A stretch of DNA of 64,000 bases from an uncultured Porphyromonas sp. (GCF_938023125.1 NZ_CALHDW010000002.1:1-64000); one strand, 5' to 3'. Positions 46,212-55,651 are shown, counted from the first letter of the stretch. Numbers and translations: made by a program. Notes: generated from the letters alone by a model not told the origin.

Positions 46212-46219
46212 TATCTTTG
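46212..46219 (+). promoter_or_regulatory. -7 box of the second nuclease-NTPase gene
   Basis: TATCTTTG matches TAnnTTTG and lies 49 bases before the ATG at 46,268. Confidence 0.55.
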
Positions 46220-46267
46220 AGATATATAATCCTCTCAATGAGTCTGAAATGATTCAAGATAAAACAT

Positions 46268-49200
46268 ATGAATATAGAATGGACTAAACTCAGGTCTTAT
46301 AATGGAGACCAAAAGAATGCCTTTGAAGAACTCGTTTGTCAGCTGGCAAGAGCAGAGACCATAGAGGGTAAGCAGAAGTTTGTAAGAGTAGCTGCTCCCG
46401 ATGCAGGAGTTGAGGCCTATTGTATCCTAGATAATGGTGATGAATTTGGTTGGCAAGCTAAGTTCTTCAACTCCATGGGGGATTCTCAATGGAATCAACT
46501 TAAAAAATCGTTTGAAACAGCTCTATCGAAGCACCCTCGTTTGACAAGGTATTATATCTGTATTCCACTGGATAGAGCAAATGCAAGAATTAGTAGTCGA
46601 AAATCTTTATTGGATAGGTGGAATGAAAGGGTTACTGCTTGGACAAAGATTGCTCACAGGCAAGGGCGTAAGATCGAGTTTGAATACTGGGGTGATTCGG
46701 AGATATTTGATAGATTGAGCAAATCAGAACATGCTGGTCGACGGTACTATTGGTTCGGTCAAGAGGAATTCTCCGATAGTTGGTTTAGTCAGAAGTTAGA
46801 AGAAAGTATTTCTAATCTCGGTGTGCGTTATACACCTGAACTCAATTTTCAATTGCCAATATCAAGGAGTTTGCAAGGTTTATCAAGGGATAAATGTTTT
46901 CAATTTCAATTTGATACGTGTTTTCGTAAACTTCAGACAGAGTTCAACAATCATATGTTGCGAATGGGTATAGTAGAGCTTCAAGCTGAAATACAAGAAA
47001 TCTATCTATTATATAATGAAATTACAAGCCTTATTAATCAGATTGATTTTGTAGAAGTTAGCATTATTCCTCAAGACCGATTGACTAATCTTTTAGATGC
47101 CATACGAGACAAGATAAGTACTCTGATAAATAAGCTTTATGAATATGGGGCAAGAAAATCAGACCATGGAGAGGGAGCATCTAGTATTCATTTTTCATCC
47201 AAGCACGACTTTGAGATTAATAAATTGGAAAAACTAAAAGAATCGATTCTTCAATTTAGAAAGTTTATTAGTAGCTCATCTGTCGACTTATCAAACAGAC
47301 CGATTCTTATTTTGCGTGGAGAGGCTGGTGTAGGTAAGTCACATCTACTAGCCGATATCGCACGAAATCGGAAAAAACAAGGGGCGTATACACTGTTACT
47401 CCTAGGTCAGCAATTTGCCACAACAGAAGATCCTTGGACTCAAATAAGAAAACTTCTACAGCTCCAGTGCGATAGAGATACTTTTCTAGGAGCACTTAAT
47501 GCTAAGGCAGAAGCATCTGGAGCAAGAGCTCTCATACTCATAGATGCGATCAATGAAGGGCAGGGCAAAAATATTTGGAAGGATCATATCTCAGGCTTCA
47601 TTACTGCTCTCAAGAGATTCCCTAATGTTGGACTCGTTTTGAGTTTGAGAACATCCTACGAACAACTCCTCGTTCCCAATATAGATCGCTTGGGGGTAAC
47701 TAAAATCATGCACTCTGGCTTCTCTGGATATGAATACAATGCTTCTAAGCTGTTTTTTGACAATTATCAGATTAAACAGCCAAGTATTCCTCTGCTTCAT
47801 CCAGAGTTCTCAAATCCTTTGTTTCTCAAATTATTCTGTGAAGGACTATTCAAAAAAGGGCTTCACGAAATTCCAGATGGGTATGAAGGGATTAGCAGTA
47901 TTCTAAACTTCTATTTAGATGTTGTAAATGAGAAAATATCTGACAAGTACAATTATCCACGAAAACTTTTTTTAGCTCATAAGGTTCTGAAAAGAATAGC
48001 AGAAAGGATTGCAGAGACGAACAACTCTTACCTGAGTTATGAGGATGCTTTCAGTTTTATTGAAAATCTTGAGGATGCGAAAAGTATTTTAGACAAATCT
48101 CAATTCTTTCAAGATTTAATCTCTGAGGGACTATTGACTGAAAATATCTATTGGGATAAAGGAGGTAATCCTATTGAGGGCATATACATAGCTTACGAGC
48201 GGTTCAGCGATCATTTGATAGCCTCCTACTTGTTAGAAAAATATTTAGACAAAGGAAATCCAAAGGGAACATTCTCTGATAGGAATAATAAACTGGGATG
48301 CGTCCTATGGGATCGGCATAGTGCTTATCACAACAAAGGATTAATTGAAGCTTTGTCTATACAATTGCCAGAGAAAATCGGACTGGAACTATATGAAGTA
48401 GCTGAGCATGCGAAGGCATTCAAGCCTGTTATTTCGGGTTTTATCGAAAGCATTATTTGGAGAAAGAAGGAGACTCTTAGTGATAAGCAAATTAGCTACA
48501 TTAAAGCAACTATAGTAGGCTCCGAGTATGAGAAAGGCTTTATAGACACAATTTTATTGGTTACCTCTAATCCTGGGCACTACTTTAATAGCGATTTCTT
48601 GCATAATGTTCTTGCTCCTCTTTCTATGGCAGACCGTGACGCTTGGTGGACTCAACTAATTCATGATATGTACCCAGGTGATTCAGATACTCCAACGACG
48701 ATTCGGCGCATTATAGACTGGGCTTGGATTGATGATATTAGAGAAAGTCTATCAGATGAATCAGTCAGATTGATGAGCCAGACAATGATATGGTTTTTGG
48801 TAAGCTGTAATAGGACATTACGTGATTCCTCAACAAAAGCTCTAATTTGTCTGCTTAGAGATAAAATACACGTGTTGATGCAACTTATGGAAAGATTCAA
48901 GGAAATTAATGATCCTTATGTTCTCCAACGAATTTATGCAGTTGCCTATGGTTGTGCCGTGCGGACAGGCAATATAGAGATTCTAAAGCCATTTGGAGAA
49001 TTGGTATTTAAATTGATATTCAACACAGAAGAGGTTGTTCCCGATATCCTTTTGCGAGACTATGCCAAGGGTATAATTGAGTACGCAGTTTTTAAAGGAC
49101 ATAAATTTGAGTTTGATTTAGATCGGATTCGCCCACGATTCAGAAGTGAGCTACCCGATAGTTTTCCTTCAAACGAAGATATCGATCGCTATGAGTTTGG

Positions 49201-50509
49201 CCATGCTCAGAAAGGTTTTACAGGAGTAACCAATATCATAAGCTCTATGACCACGGAATATGGACGTGGAGTTGGTGGCTATGGGGATTTCGGTAGATAT
49301 ATTTTTGCTAGCGCCTTGTCTCATTGGGATATAGATGTAGATGGATTAAGCAATCTAGCAGTCCAACAGATTGTCGAGAAGTATGGCTATGATATAGAGA
49401 AGCATGGAAGGTTTGATCAGAGCATTGGCTATATGGGACGACACAGCCACCATGAAGAAAGGATTGGTAAAAAATACCAATGGATTGCTTTTCATGAGTT
49501 ACTAGCGAGAGTTTCTGACAATTGTACCTTTTCCTATAATCGATATGGAAATAACCTAGAACCTCTATATGATGGGCCTTGGGAGCCATTTGTTAGAGAT
49601 ATTGACCCAACTATAACACTCCGCAGAAATGAAAAGAAAAAAACTGCAAAGAACTGGTTCCCTCCCTTATCTTATTCAAACTGGGAGCATTCAAATAGAG
49701 ATTGGGTACACTTGAAAGATGATCTATTAAATCCAATAGACCAAGTCTTAGTTGTTGATGAACACGGAGTAGAGTGGCTTGTTCTGAATATGCGCCCAGA
49801 TTGGAGAGAACCAGGTCCTTTAGATGAAAAGGAGAGTGATAGTCTGAAGAAGAGACTAGTCTATGACTTGAGTAGTCATATCGTCCACAAAAAAGATCTT
49901 CCCAAGATACTTGGTTACTTGGAAAACTCTAATCTGAGAGGATGTGGACTATCTGAAAGCAAGGTTCGATACGAAATGTTTAGTCGAGAGTATTATTGGG
50001 CATCTGCTAATGATACTTTTAGATCAGAGTATTACGGTGGTAATAACTGGGACAACTTTTACGATAGACGTACAAATCGAAAGTTTATTTGTAAAGTGGC
50101 AAAGACTGCAATCCAACATTTATGGGAGAGCGAGCATGACTACTCCAAAGATGAGTCCATTAGTTTCTATAAGCCTTCAGAACTCGTTTTTTGTCTACTT
50201 AATCTACAGTATACAGATGTAGAGGGAATACTTGCCAATGCTGAAGGAGAAGTAATTTGTTTCGACCCTAGCATTGAGTATAACATGCCTAAATGTTTGC
50301 TAGTAAGAAAAAAAGACTTCTTAGAAACCCTTGATGCCAATAATCTAAGTGTTTTTTGGAGCATTTTGGGAGAGAAGCAAGTTCTCGGATTTTCTATTAA
50401 ACCAGGATGGGCGGGAAAACTAAATATCTCAGATTTAGTCTATTTTGAGTCTGGAGAGTTCAAAAGTAGTTCATACTATAACATAGAAGAGAATGACTCA
50501 GAGGAATAA
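46268..50509 (+). CDS. Avs/STAND-like antiviral nuclease-NTPase
   Basis: A 1,413-residue protein. Residues 1-165 form a PDDEXK-like nuclease with Asp45-x-Gly-x-Glu49 (DAGVE) and the GWQAKFF motif (Gln63-Ala64-Lys65). A helical linker follows, then a STAND-type P-loop NTPase: Walker A GEAGVGKS (351-358), Walker B ALILIDAINE (421-430) and a LVLSLRTSYE strand (456-465). The C-terminal 850 residues are helical, with a Trp/Tyr-rich end. Such proteins (Avs family) recognise a phage protein through the C-terminal part and then activate the nuclease. The gene has its own promoter and a terminator, so it is an independent unit next to the decayed RM locus. Confidence 0.78.
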   Translation: MNIEWTKLRSYNGDQKNAFEELVCQLARAETIEGKQKFVRVAAPDAGVEAYCILDNGDEFGWQAKFFNSMGDSQWNQLKKSFETALSKHPRLTRYYICIPLDRANARISSRKSLLDRWNERVTAWTKIAHRQGRKIEFEYWGDSEIFDRLSKSEHAGRRYYWFGQEEFSDSWFSQKLEESISNLGVRYTPELNFQLPISRSLQGLSRDKCFQFQFDTCFRKLQTEFNNHMLRMGIVELQAEIQEIYLLYNEITSLINQIDFVEVSIIPQDRLTNLLDAIRDKISTLINKLYEYGARKSDHGEGASSIHFSSKHDFEINKLEKLKESILQFRKFISSSSVDLSNRPILILRGEAGVGKSHLLADIARNRKKQGAYTLLLLGQQFATTEDPWTQIRKLLQLQCDRDTFLGALNAKAEASGARALILIDAINEGQGKNIWKDHISGFITALKRFPNVGLVLSLRTSYEQLLVPNIDRLGVTKIMHSGFSGYEYNASKLFFDNYQIKQPSIPLLHPEFSNPLFLKLFCEGLFKKGLHEIPDGYEGISSILNFYLDVVNEKISDKYNYPRKLFLAHKVLKRIAERIAETNNSYLSYEDAFSFIENLEDAKSILDKSQFFQDLISEGLLTENIYWDKGGNPIEGIYIAYERFSDHLIASYLLEKYLDKGNPKGTFSDRNNKLGCVLWDRHSAYHNKGLIEALSIQLPEKIGLELYEVAEHAKAFKPVISGFIESIIWRKKETLSDKQISYIKATIVGSEYEKGFIDTILLVTSNPGHYFNSDFLHNVLAPLSMADRDAWWTQLIHDMYPGDSDTPTTIRRIIDWAWIDDIRESLSDESVRLMSQTMIWFLVSCNRTLRDSSTKALICLLRDKIHVLMQLMERFKEINDPYVLQRIYAVAYGCAVRTGNIEILKPFGELVFKLIFNTEEVVPDILLRDYAKGIIEYAVFKGHKFEFDLDRIRPRFRSELPDSFPSNEDIDRYEFGHAQKGFTGVTNIISSMTTEYGRGVGGYGDFGRYIFASALSHWDIDVDGLSNLAVQQIVEKYGYDIEKHGRFDQSIGYMGRHSHHEERIGKKYQWIAFHELLARVSDNCTFSYNRYGNNLEPLYDGPWEPFVRDIDPTITLRRNEKKKTAKNWFPPLSYSNWEHSNRDWVHLKDDLLNPIDQVLVVDEHGVEWLVLNMRPDWREPGPLDEKESDSLKKRLVYDLSSHIVHKKDLPKILGYLENSNLRGCGLSESKVRYEMFSREYYWASANDTFRSEYYGGNNWDNFYDRRTNRKFICKVAKTAIQHLWESEHDYSKDESISFYKPSELVFCLLNLQYTDVEGILANAEGEVICFDPSIEYNMPKCLLVRKKDFLETLDANNLSVFWSILGEKQVLGFSIKPGWAGKLNISDLVYFESGEFKSSSYYNIEENDSEE

Positions 50510-50604
50510 GTATCCTGAAGTATATCTTTTGAGATGTTGTAAAGTTCTTGACATATAATTCGGTCTTCCGTTCCTAATAGAACAAAAATAGGAAGAATAA
50601 GGCA

Positions 50605-50642
50605 ATCGCCTAATGGCATTCGTAGGATGCTATTAGGCGGTT
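50605..50642. terminator. bidirectional terminator between convergent genes
   Basis: ATCGCCTAATGGCAT (50,605-50,619) pairs with ATGCTATTAGGCGGT (50,627-50,641) with wobble pairs and a 7-base loop. The plus strand continues with TTTATTGTTTT, and the minus strand has a T-rich run too. Confidence 0.75.
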
Positions 50643-50649
50643 TATTGTT

Positions 50650-51345
50650 TTAGTGTTTCAGTTGTTGAGAGAGGGCTTCTTGCTCTTGAGAGAGACGTTG
50701 CTGTTGAAGGTGTAGTTCGGCTTGGCGTTCGACTGCGAGTTCGTAGTTCGTGACACGAGAGCGGAACTTGCGGATGCTGTCGTCTGAGTCCTCAGCCGAG
50801 AAGAGGCTGTCAAGACTGGCGATGTTTGGCTGTGTATAGCCGAGCTTCATTCGTAGGATACGATAGCGGAGAGCATGACTATCAAGGGTTTGATTGACAC
50901 CATAGAGATGTGTCGCCCAACCAATGACGCAGGCAAGGACAGCAACCATCACACCCCATATGAGCCATTCTGCCCAGCGTTTGACATAGAAAAGGTAGTA
51001 TTTGGAGAGCTTTATTTCGGGTGTAGTTTGTTTAGTTTGGAGTTCTGTCAAGAGTTTGTCGGTCGCTTCGTCTTGACTTATCCGCACCTCGGCAATGCCT
51101 GACTTCATTTCGTGGATGCTCTCTCCAAGTTTAGCAATCACTTGACAAAGTTCCTCTCTAAATTGACGATGAAAATCCAGCTGTTCCTCTAAAATCTTGG
51201 CGATTCCTGCGAGATTTTTCCTGTTCTCAACTTCGCCTTGTGACTCTGTTGGTTGTGGTAAATTGGAGATACTCGTTTTGAGTTCTCTATTCTGTTGCTT
51301 AATTTCTTCGAGTACTTCGAGGAGGACGTTGATTTGGTCGTTCAT
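50650..51345 (-). CDS. coiled-coil protein with one transmembrane helix, mobilisation-protein-like
   Basis: A 231-residue protein. The N-terminal 110 residues are heptad-rich (VLLEVLEEIKQQNRELK), a single membrane helix spans about residues 131-151 (WLIWGVMVAVLACVIGWA), and the C-terminus is a Gln/Glu-rich coiled coil (QRLSQEQEALSQQLKH). Proteins of this plan are often encoded with mobilisation or conjugation genes on Bacteroidales integrative elements. No relaxase or integrase is beside it, so it may be the leftover of such an element. Function not known. Confidence 0.6.
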   Translation of the reverse strand: MNDQINVLLEVLEEIKQQNRELKTSISNLPQPTESQGEVENRKNLAGIAKILEEQLDFHRQFREELCQVIAKLGESIHEMKSGIAEVRISQDEATDKLLTELQTKQTTPEIKLSKYYLFYVKRWAEWLIWGVMVAVLACVIGWATHLYGVNQTLDSHALRYRILRMKLGYTQPNIASLDSLFSAEDSDDSIRKFRSRVTNYELAVERQAELHLQQQRLSQEQEALSQQLKH

Positions 51346-51701
51346 AATCTTCAGCGTTTTAGTTTCTTATTAACTTGATTTCTTAGTTTACGCTGGAATA
51401 CGAGTTCTGCGACATCTACGGCAGGTATATTGCTGTCGAAAAGCCCCTCGCCAAGGGCTTCTATGGATTCTCACTCACTTCTCCGATAAAACTTTCAGTT
51501 TCAGAGGTGGGGAGTGATGAAGAAAGAGCTTGTTTTGCATTCTCATTTCACTCGATATGATTATCCTATCTTATTCCATATTCAACCATATTCAACTTTG
51601 TCTAGTATCTCGGTATATACGAGAGAGGCTGGAGGATTGGAGAGCTACGTGCGGTACAAATAAGGTACAAGAATGAGCGAAAGAACGGCTCTGAATGATG
51701 C

Positions 51702-51752
51702 CTAACGCACAGGACGGGCAAAAGAAAAGGCACTCATAATGAGTGCCTTTGT
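51702..51752. repeat. terminator-flank repeat, copy B
   Basis: CTAACGCACAGGACGGGC followed by a purine run and hairpin aligns with copy A at 36,997-37,045 in the same orientation. Here the hairpin is the terminator of mnmE. Confidence 0.5.
51726..51750 (-). terminator. intrinsic terminator after mnmE
   Basis: A perfect 11-bp stem (51,726-51,736 with 51,740-51,750) with a 3-base loop is followed on the minus strand by TCTTTTGCCC. It lies 42 bases past the mnmE stop. Confidence 0.85.
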
Positions 51753-51791
51753 GATTTTTGGTGATACTTGATTATCGTTGATAATCAGAAG

Positions 51792-53198
51792 TTACTTGCC
51801 GATGCAGAAGTGAGCGAATATGGAGTGGAGCACCTCCTCTCCGGTGATGGTGTGACCCGTGATTTCGCCGAGCGCCTCGAGCACGAAACGGAGGTCCAGC
51901 GTGATAAAGTCGGCCGATACGTTGGCATCCAGAGCCTCCAACACAGTCCGAAGATGGGTGGCGGCCTTCTCTAGGGCGTGCAGGTGCCGTTCGTTTGTAA
52001 TCAACGTTTCTTCTTCGGTATTGCCCTCTTGTATTCCGCTTTTCTCGAGGAGTAGCTCTTGTAACTCTTCGAGTCCACGCCCCTCTTTTGCCGATAGTAG
52101 GACGGGCATCTGCCGGAATGCCAAGCTAACCTCTGAGGCTAACGCCTCCAGCTCTTCCTCAGTTAGAAGGTCGATTTTGTTGAGGAGGACGAGTCGATTT
52201 TCGGGGGATAGCGGCAGAGAGGTGAGTTGCTCTAGAGACGGATTTACCCCTTCCTTCTGTACACGTAATGCATCCAGGAGGATAAGGCTGAGGGCGGCAT
52301 CTTCTGCCTTTTGTAGCGCTCGCTTTATTCCCAGCTGCTCGATAGGGTCTTGGGTATGGCGCAGGCCTGCTGTATCTATGATGCGGAATAGCACTCCCTT
52401 TATCACCAGTCTCTCTTCGATGCTATCGCGAGTGGTGCCCTCTATATCGCTTACAATGGCGCGATCCTCTCCCAGTAGGGCGTTGAGTAGTGTGCTTTTA
52501 CCCGTATTGGGTTGTCCGATAATGGCAATAGGGATGCCCTCTTTGAGGTGTTTCCCCTGGGTAAAACTGCCAATGAGTTGCCCGATGCGTTGTTGGATAG
52601 CGGTGGCAAGAGTGCGCAAGGCCTGGCGATCGGCAAACTCAACATCCTCTTCGCTGAAGTCCAATTCGAGCTCGAGCAGCGAGGCAAACTCGAGTAATTG
52701 ATCGTGCAGAGAACCTAATTCTTGACTTAATTTTCCCCTTAATTGCTGCAAGGCAAGGCGGTGCTGGGCGGCACTCTCGGCTGCGATCACATCCGCAACG
52801 GCTTCCGCTTCGGCTAGGTCTTGACGACCATTGAGGTAGCTCCTGAGGGTGTATTCTCCCGGTTGTGCCGGGCGGCATCCCTCTGCCACAAGCCAGCGCA
52901 GGAGCGTTTGTACGATGTAGGGGGAGGCGTGGCAGGATATTTCCACGAGATCCTCACCCGTATAGGAGTTGGGTGCCTGGTAATAGGTCACCACCACTTC
53001 GTCTAAGATTTCTCCCGAGCGACTTATCGTTCCGTAGTAGGCATGGCGGGGAGTCCAACTATCTCTATGGGGAGAGAAAATCTGTTGGAGGCAGGGGAGA
53101 GCCTGACTGCCCGATACACGGATGAGGGCAATGCCGCCACCACGGCCCGAAGCAAGGGCGCAAATGGTGGATTCGTCGGTGAGATGATCTAGATTCAT
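51792..53198 (-). CDS. mnmE: tRNA modification GTPase MnmE
   Basis: MnmE works with MnmG to modify U34 in the wobble position of certain tRNAs. The 468-residue protein has the folate-binding N-terminal domain, the G domain with GQPNTGKS (228-235), GTTRD (254-258), DTAG (275-278) and NKID, and the C-terminal CIGK where Cys465 is the conserved residue. The ATG overlaps the folK stop by four bases (ATGA). The gene borders the accessory island at its 3' end. Confidence 0.95.
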   Translation of the reverse strand: MNLDHLTDESTICALASGRGGGIALIRVSGSQALPCLQQIFSPHRDSWTPRHAYYGTISRSGEILDEVVVTYYQAPNSYTGEDLVEISCHASPYIVQTLLRWLVAEGCRPAQPGEYTLRSYLNGRQDLAEAEAVADVIAAESAAQHRLALQQLRGKLSQELGSLHDQLLEFASLLELELDFSEEDVEFADRQALRTLATAIQQRIGQLIGSFTQGKHLKEGIPIAIIGQPNTGKSTLLNALLGEDRAIVSDIEGTTRDSIEERLVIKGVLFRIIDTAGLRHTQDPIEQLGIKRALQKAEDAALSLILLDALRVQKEGVNPSLEQLTSLPLSPENRLVLLNKIDLLTEEELEALASEVSLAFRQMPVLLSAKEGRGLEELQELLLEKSGIQEGNTEEETLITNERHLHALEKAATHLRTVLEALDANVSADFITLDLRFVLEALGEITGHTITGEEVLHSIFAHFCIGK

Positions 53199-53686
53199 GA
53201 GGCTTGGGAGAGAAGAGAGGCGATGCGTTGCTGCGCTAGGGGATGCACGAGTGTGGGGGCAATAGAGGCCAAGGGCTCCAGCACAAAGAGGCGCTTGAGC
53301 ATCTGAGGATGAGGGATTTGGAGCCGATCACCTTGCTCTATTACCTCTTGATTATATAACAGAATATCAATGTCGATGGGGCGATCTTGATAGGCTTCGT
53401 GGGGGAGGTGCTTGTGCCTACGCCCCAGAGCTTGCTCTATGGCTTGCGTCTGAGAAAGCAGTTCGAGAGGCGTGAGAGGCGTGTAGACAGCTACTGCCGT
53501 ATTGAGAAAAGGGTGCGGAGAGCTAAAGCCCCAAGGTTCGGTTTCTATGTAACGAGCAATGGATGCAATAGAGCCTACTTCGTCCCTTATCTTGTGGATA
53601 GCAAGCGATAGCAACTCCCATCTCTCTCCTTGATTGCTCCCGAGAGATAGGTAAACCAAACTAAGCGGAGCCAATTTCTCCATCAA
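53195..53686 (-). CDS. folK: 2-amino-4-hydroxy-6-hydroxymethyldihydropteridine pyrophosphokinase
   Basis: FolK transfers pyrophosphate from ATP to hydroxymethyldihydropterin in folate synthesis. The 163-residue protein has YLSLGSNQGERWELL near the start, ETEPWGF, and the DRPIDIDILLYN motif with two metal-binding aspartates. Length is normal. It overlaps mnmE by four bases and follows queA by 15 bases, so queA, folK and mnmE probably share a transcript. Confidence 0.94.
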   Translation of the reverse strand: MMEKLAPLSLVYLSLGSNQGERWELLSLAIHKIRDEVGSIASIARYIETEPWGFSSPHPFLNTAVAVYTPLTPLELLSQTQAIEQALGRRHKHLPHEAYQDRPIDIDILLYNQEVIEQGDRLQIPHPQMLKRLFVLEPLASIAPTLVHPLAQQRIASLLSQAS

Positions 53687-53701
53687 AGAACCCCCTTCTA
53701 T

Positions 53702-54751
53702 CTAGATAATAAGCATGGCATCGCCATAGGCTCCGAAGCGGTACTTCTCTTGCTTTGCCACTTCGTAGGCGTTCATAATGTTTTGGTATCCTGCCACAGC
53801 AGCTGCGTTCATGAGAAGGAGCGATTGCGGCATGTGGAAGTTGGTAATAAGGGACGTTACAAATTCGATAGGGTAGGGAGGATAGATGTACTTATTGGTC
53901 CAGCCATCGAATTCCTTTACATATCCATCGGTGCTTACGGCGGTTTCGAGGGCACGAAGTACGGAAGTACCCACTGCTACGATATGCTTCCCTTCGTCAC
54001 GGGCTTTGCGAGTAATTTCGCAGCATTCGGGCCCGATGAACATCTGTTCGTTGTTCTTTTTGTGCTTAGATAGGTCTTCGATATCTTGATTTTCGAAGTT
54101 GCCCAACCCATTGTGTAGGGTAAGGTACGCAAGACGGCAATCCGCAATTTCTAAGCGTTTGAGTAGCTCACGACTAAAATGCAACCCTGCTGCAGGAGCA
54201 ATAACAGCTCCCTCTTCGCTGGCATAGATGGTTTGGAAGCGTTCCAAATCCTCTTCGGTTGCATCTCGCTCCATGTACTTGGGTAGAGGAGCTTCGCCCA
54301 GAGCGTAGAGGTACGACTTGAACTCTTCGTGAGAGCCATCGTAGAGGAATCTGAGGGTACGTCCGCCATTGATTGTATTGTCAATAACCTCAGCCATGAG
54401 ACCATCGTCGGGCCCAAAGTAGAGTTTGTTGCCGATACGGATCTTACGAGCGGGGTCTACAAGTACATCCCATAGCTTGATTTGGGGGTTGAGTTCTCTC
54501 AAGAGAAAGACCTCTATCTTGGCATTTGTCTTCTCTTTCTTGCCGTAGAGGCGAGCCGGTATTACCTTGGTGTTGTTGAAAACGAAAGTGTCTCCCTTTC
54601 CGAAGTATTTGAGGATGTCTTTGAAAATACCATGTTCGATAGAGCCATCTTTACGATGTAGGATCATAAGACGGGACTCATCTCGGTGCTCTACCGGATG
54701 TGAGGCGATCAATTCCTGGGGAAGGTCGAAGTCGAACTCAGAAAGTTTCAT
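53702..54751 (-). CDS. queA: S-adenosylmethionine:tRNA ribosyltransferase-isomerase
   Basis: QueA transfers the ribosyl part of SAM to the 7-aminomethyl-deazaguanine in tRNA to make epoxyqueuosine. The 349-residue protein shows SEFDFDLPQELIASHP at the start, FVFNNTKVIPARL, PAAGLHFS, VGTSVLRALE and LITNFHMPQSLLLM. Length is normal. It is the second queuosine gene in the window; it lies 87 bases after truB. Confidence 0.95.
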   Translation of the reverse strand: MKLSEFDFDLPQELIASHPVEHRDESRLMILHRKDGSIEHGIFKDILKYFGKGDTFVFNNTKVIPARLYGKKEKTNAKIEVFLLRELNPQIKLWDVLVDPARKIRIGNKLYFGPDDGLMAEVIDNTINGGRTLRFLYDGSHEEFKSYLYALGEAPLPKYMERDATEEDLERFQTIYASEEGAVIAPAAGLHFSRELLKRLEIADCRLAYLTLHNGLGNFENQDIEDLSKHKKNNEQMFIGPECCEITRKARDEGKHIVAVGTSVLRALETAVSTDGYVKEFDGWTNKYIYPPYPIEFVTSLITNFHMPQSLLLMNAAAVAGYQNIMNAYEVAKQEKYRFGAYGDAMLII

Positions 54752-54838
54752 AGCTATCTTAGTATTTAATCATTATCAATATAGGGGGAGCAGAGGGGAA
54801 ATTAGCCTTTCTACTCCTTTTAGTTTTAGGGGCAGATG

Positions 54839-55651
54839 CTACTTCGAAGTAGGGGGGACAATGGGGTCGAATCCCTCTTCGTTTAGTTCTGCATGGGCTA
54901 GAAAATCGGGCAACTCAGCCAGGGTGAGACTATCCTCTACCCGTACATTGCCCAGCTGCGTGCGCCGTAGAGCGGTGAGGTAGGCACCACTTTGGAGCCT
55001 CTCCCCAAGGTCTCTAGCGAGAGAGCGTATGTAAGTGCCTTTGCCACAACTCACCCGTAGAGTTGCATAGGGAGGCTCGAAACTTACCACCTCTAGCTCG
55101 TGAATCGTAATGGGCTTGCCCTCTAGTTGGCAATCCTTTCCTTTACGTGCAAGGTCATACGCACGCTTGCCTCCCACGGAGACGGCTGAAAATATAGGGG
55201 GCACTTGCAGCGTTGTGCCGAGGAACTCCCGAAGAGCCTCCTCTAGCATCTCCCGAGTTATATGCTCATAGGGGTAATGGGCATCTTCGGGGTGCTCAAG
55301 ATCAAAAGATGGGGTAGTGGCTCCAAATTTGAGGGTGGCCACATACTCTTTTCTGTCGAGCATTAGTTGCTCTATTTGCTTGGTGGCTCGCCCCGTACAG
55401 AGGAGGAGTAGCCCGGTTGCCTTGGGATCTAATGTACCCGTATGCCCTACCTTGATTTTCTTGAGTCCAACCATTTGCTTGACCATGATGCGGAAGCGAT
55501 TAACCACATCAAAGGAGGTCCAATCGAGGGGTTTGTCTACGGCAATAATGCTCCCCGACCTGAGGGTAAGGGGTGCGATAGGCTTGCCATCTTGCGTGCG
55601 AGTATGCAGTACTATTTCGCTCATCTTTGCGCTATGCCCTCCCTTAATCAA
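54839..55651 (-). CDS. truB: tRNA pseudouridine-55 synthase
   Basis: TruB makes pseudouridine 55 in the T loop of tRNAs. The 270-residue protein has VDKPLDWTSFDVVN and the catalytic GHTGTLDPKATGLL with Asp75. The ATG at 55,651 overlaps the uppP stop by eight bases; the ATG at 55,624 (MSEIVLHTR, 261 residues) would leave a 19-base gap and is an alternative. The order ftsX-DUF3098-uppP-truB-queA is a common Bacteroidota arrangement. Confidence 0.93.
   Translation of the reverse strand: MIKGGHSAKMSEIVLHTRTQDGKPIAPLTLRSGSIIAVDKPLDWTSFDVVNRFRIMVKQMVGLKKIKVGHTGTLDPKATGLLLLCTGRATKQIEQLMLDRKEYVATLKFGATTPSFDLEHPEDAHYPYEHITREMLEEALREFLGTTLQVPPIFSAVSVGGKRAYDLARKGKDCQLEGKPITIHELEVVSFEPPYATLRVSCGKGTYIRSLARDLGERLQSGAYLTALRRTQLGNVRVEDSLTLAELPDFLAHAELNEEGFDPIVPPTSK

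Larger units (their letters stand above)
45898..46267. other. divergent promoter region between the RM remnant and the second NTPase gene
   Basis: About 370 bases with no gene. It has a minus-strand -7 box TATCTTTG at 45,925-45,932 for the hsdM remnant and a plus-strand box TATCTTTG at 46,212-46,219 for the gene at 46,268. Nothing else recognisable was seen. Confidence 0.6.
51346..51791. other. gene-free end of the island
   Basis: About 445 bases without a gene. It contains short inverted and direct repeats (AGCCCCTCGCCAAGGGCT near 51,444, CATATTCAAC twice near 51,580, and a GTACAAATAAGGTAC palindrome near 51,653), then the repeat related to 36,997 and the mnmE terminator. The GTACAAATAAGGTAC palindrome could be a recombination site remnant. 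Confidence 0.55.

Noticed and set aside
29000..51700. prophage or complete integrative conjugative element
   Set aside because: No integrase, structural, relaxase or conjugation genes were found; only defence-type genes and one mobilisation-like protein.
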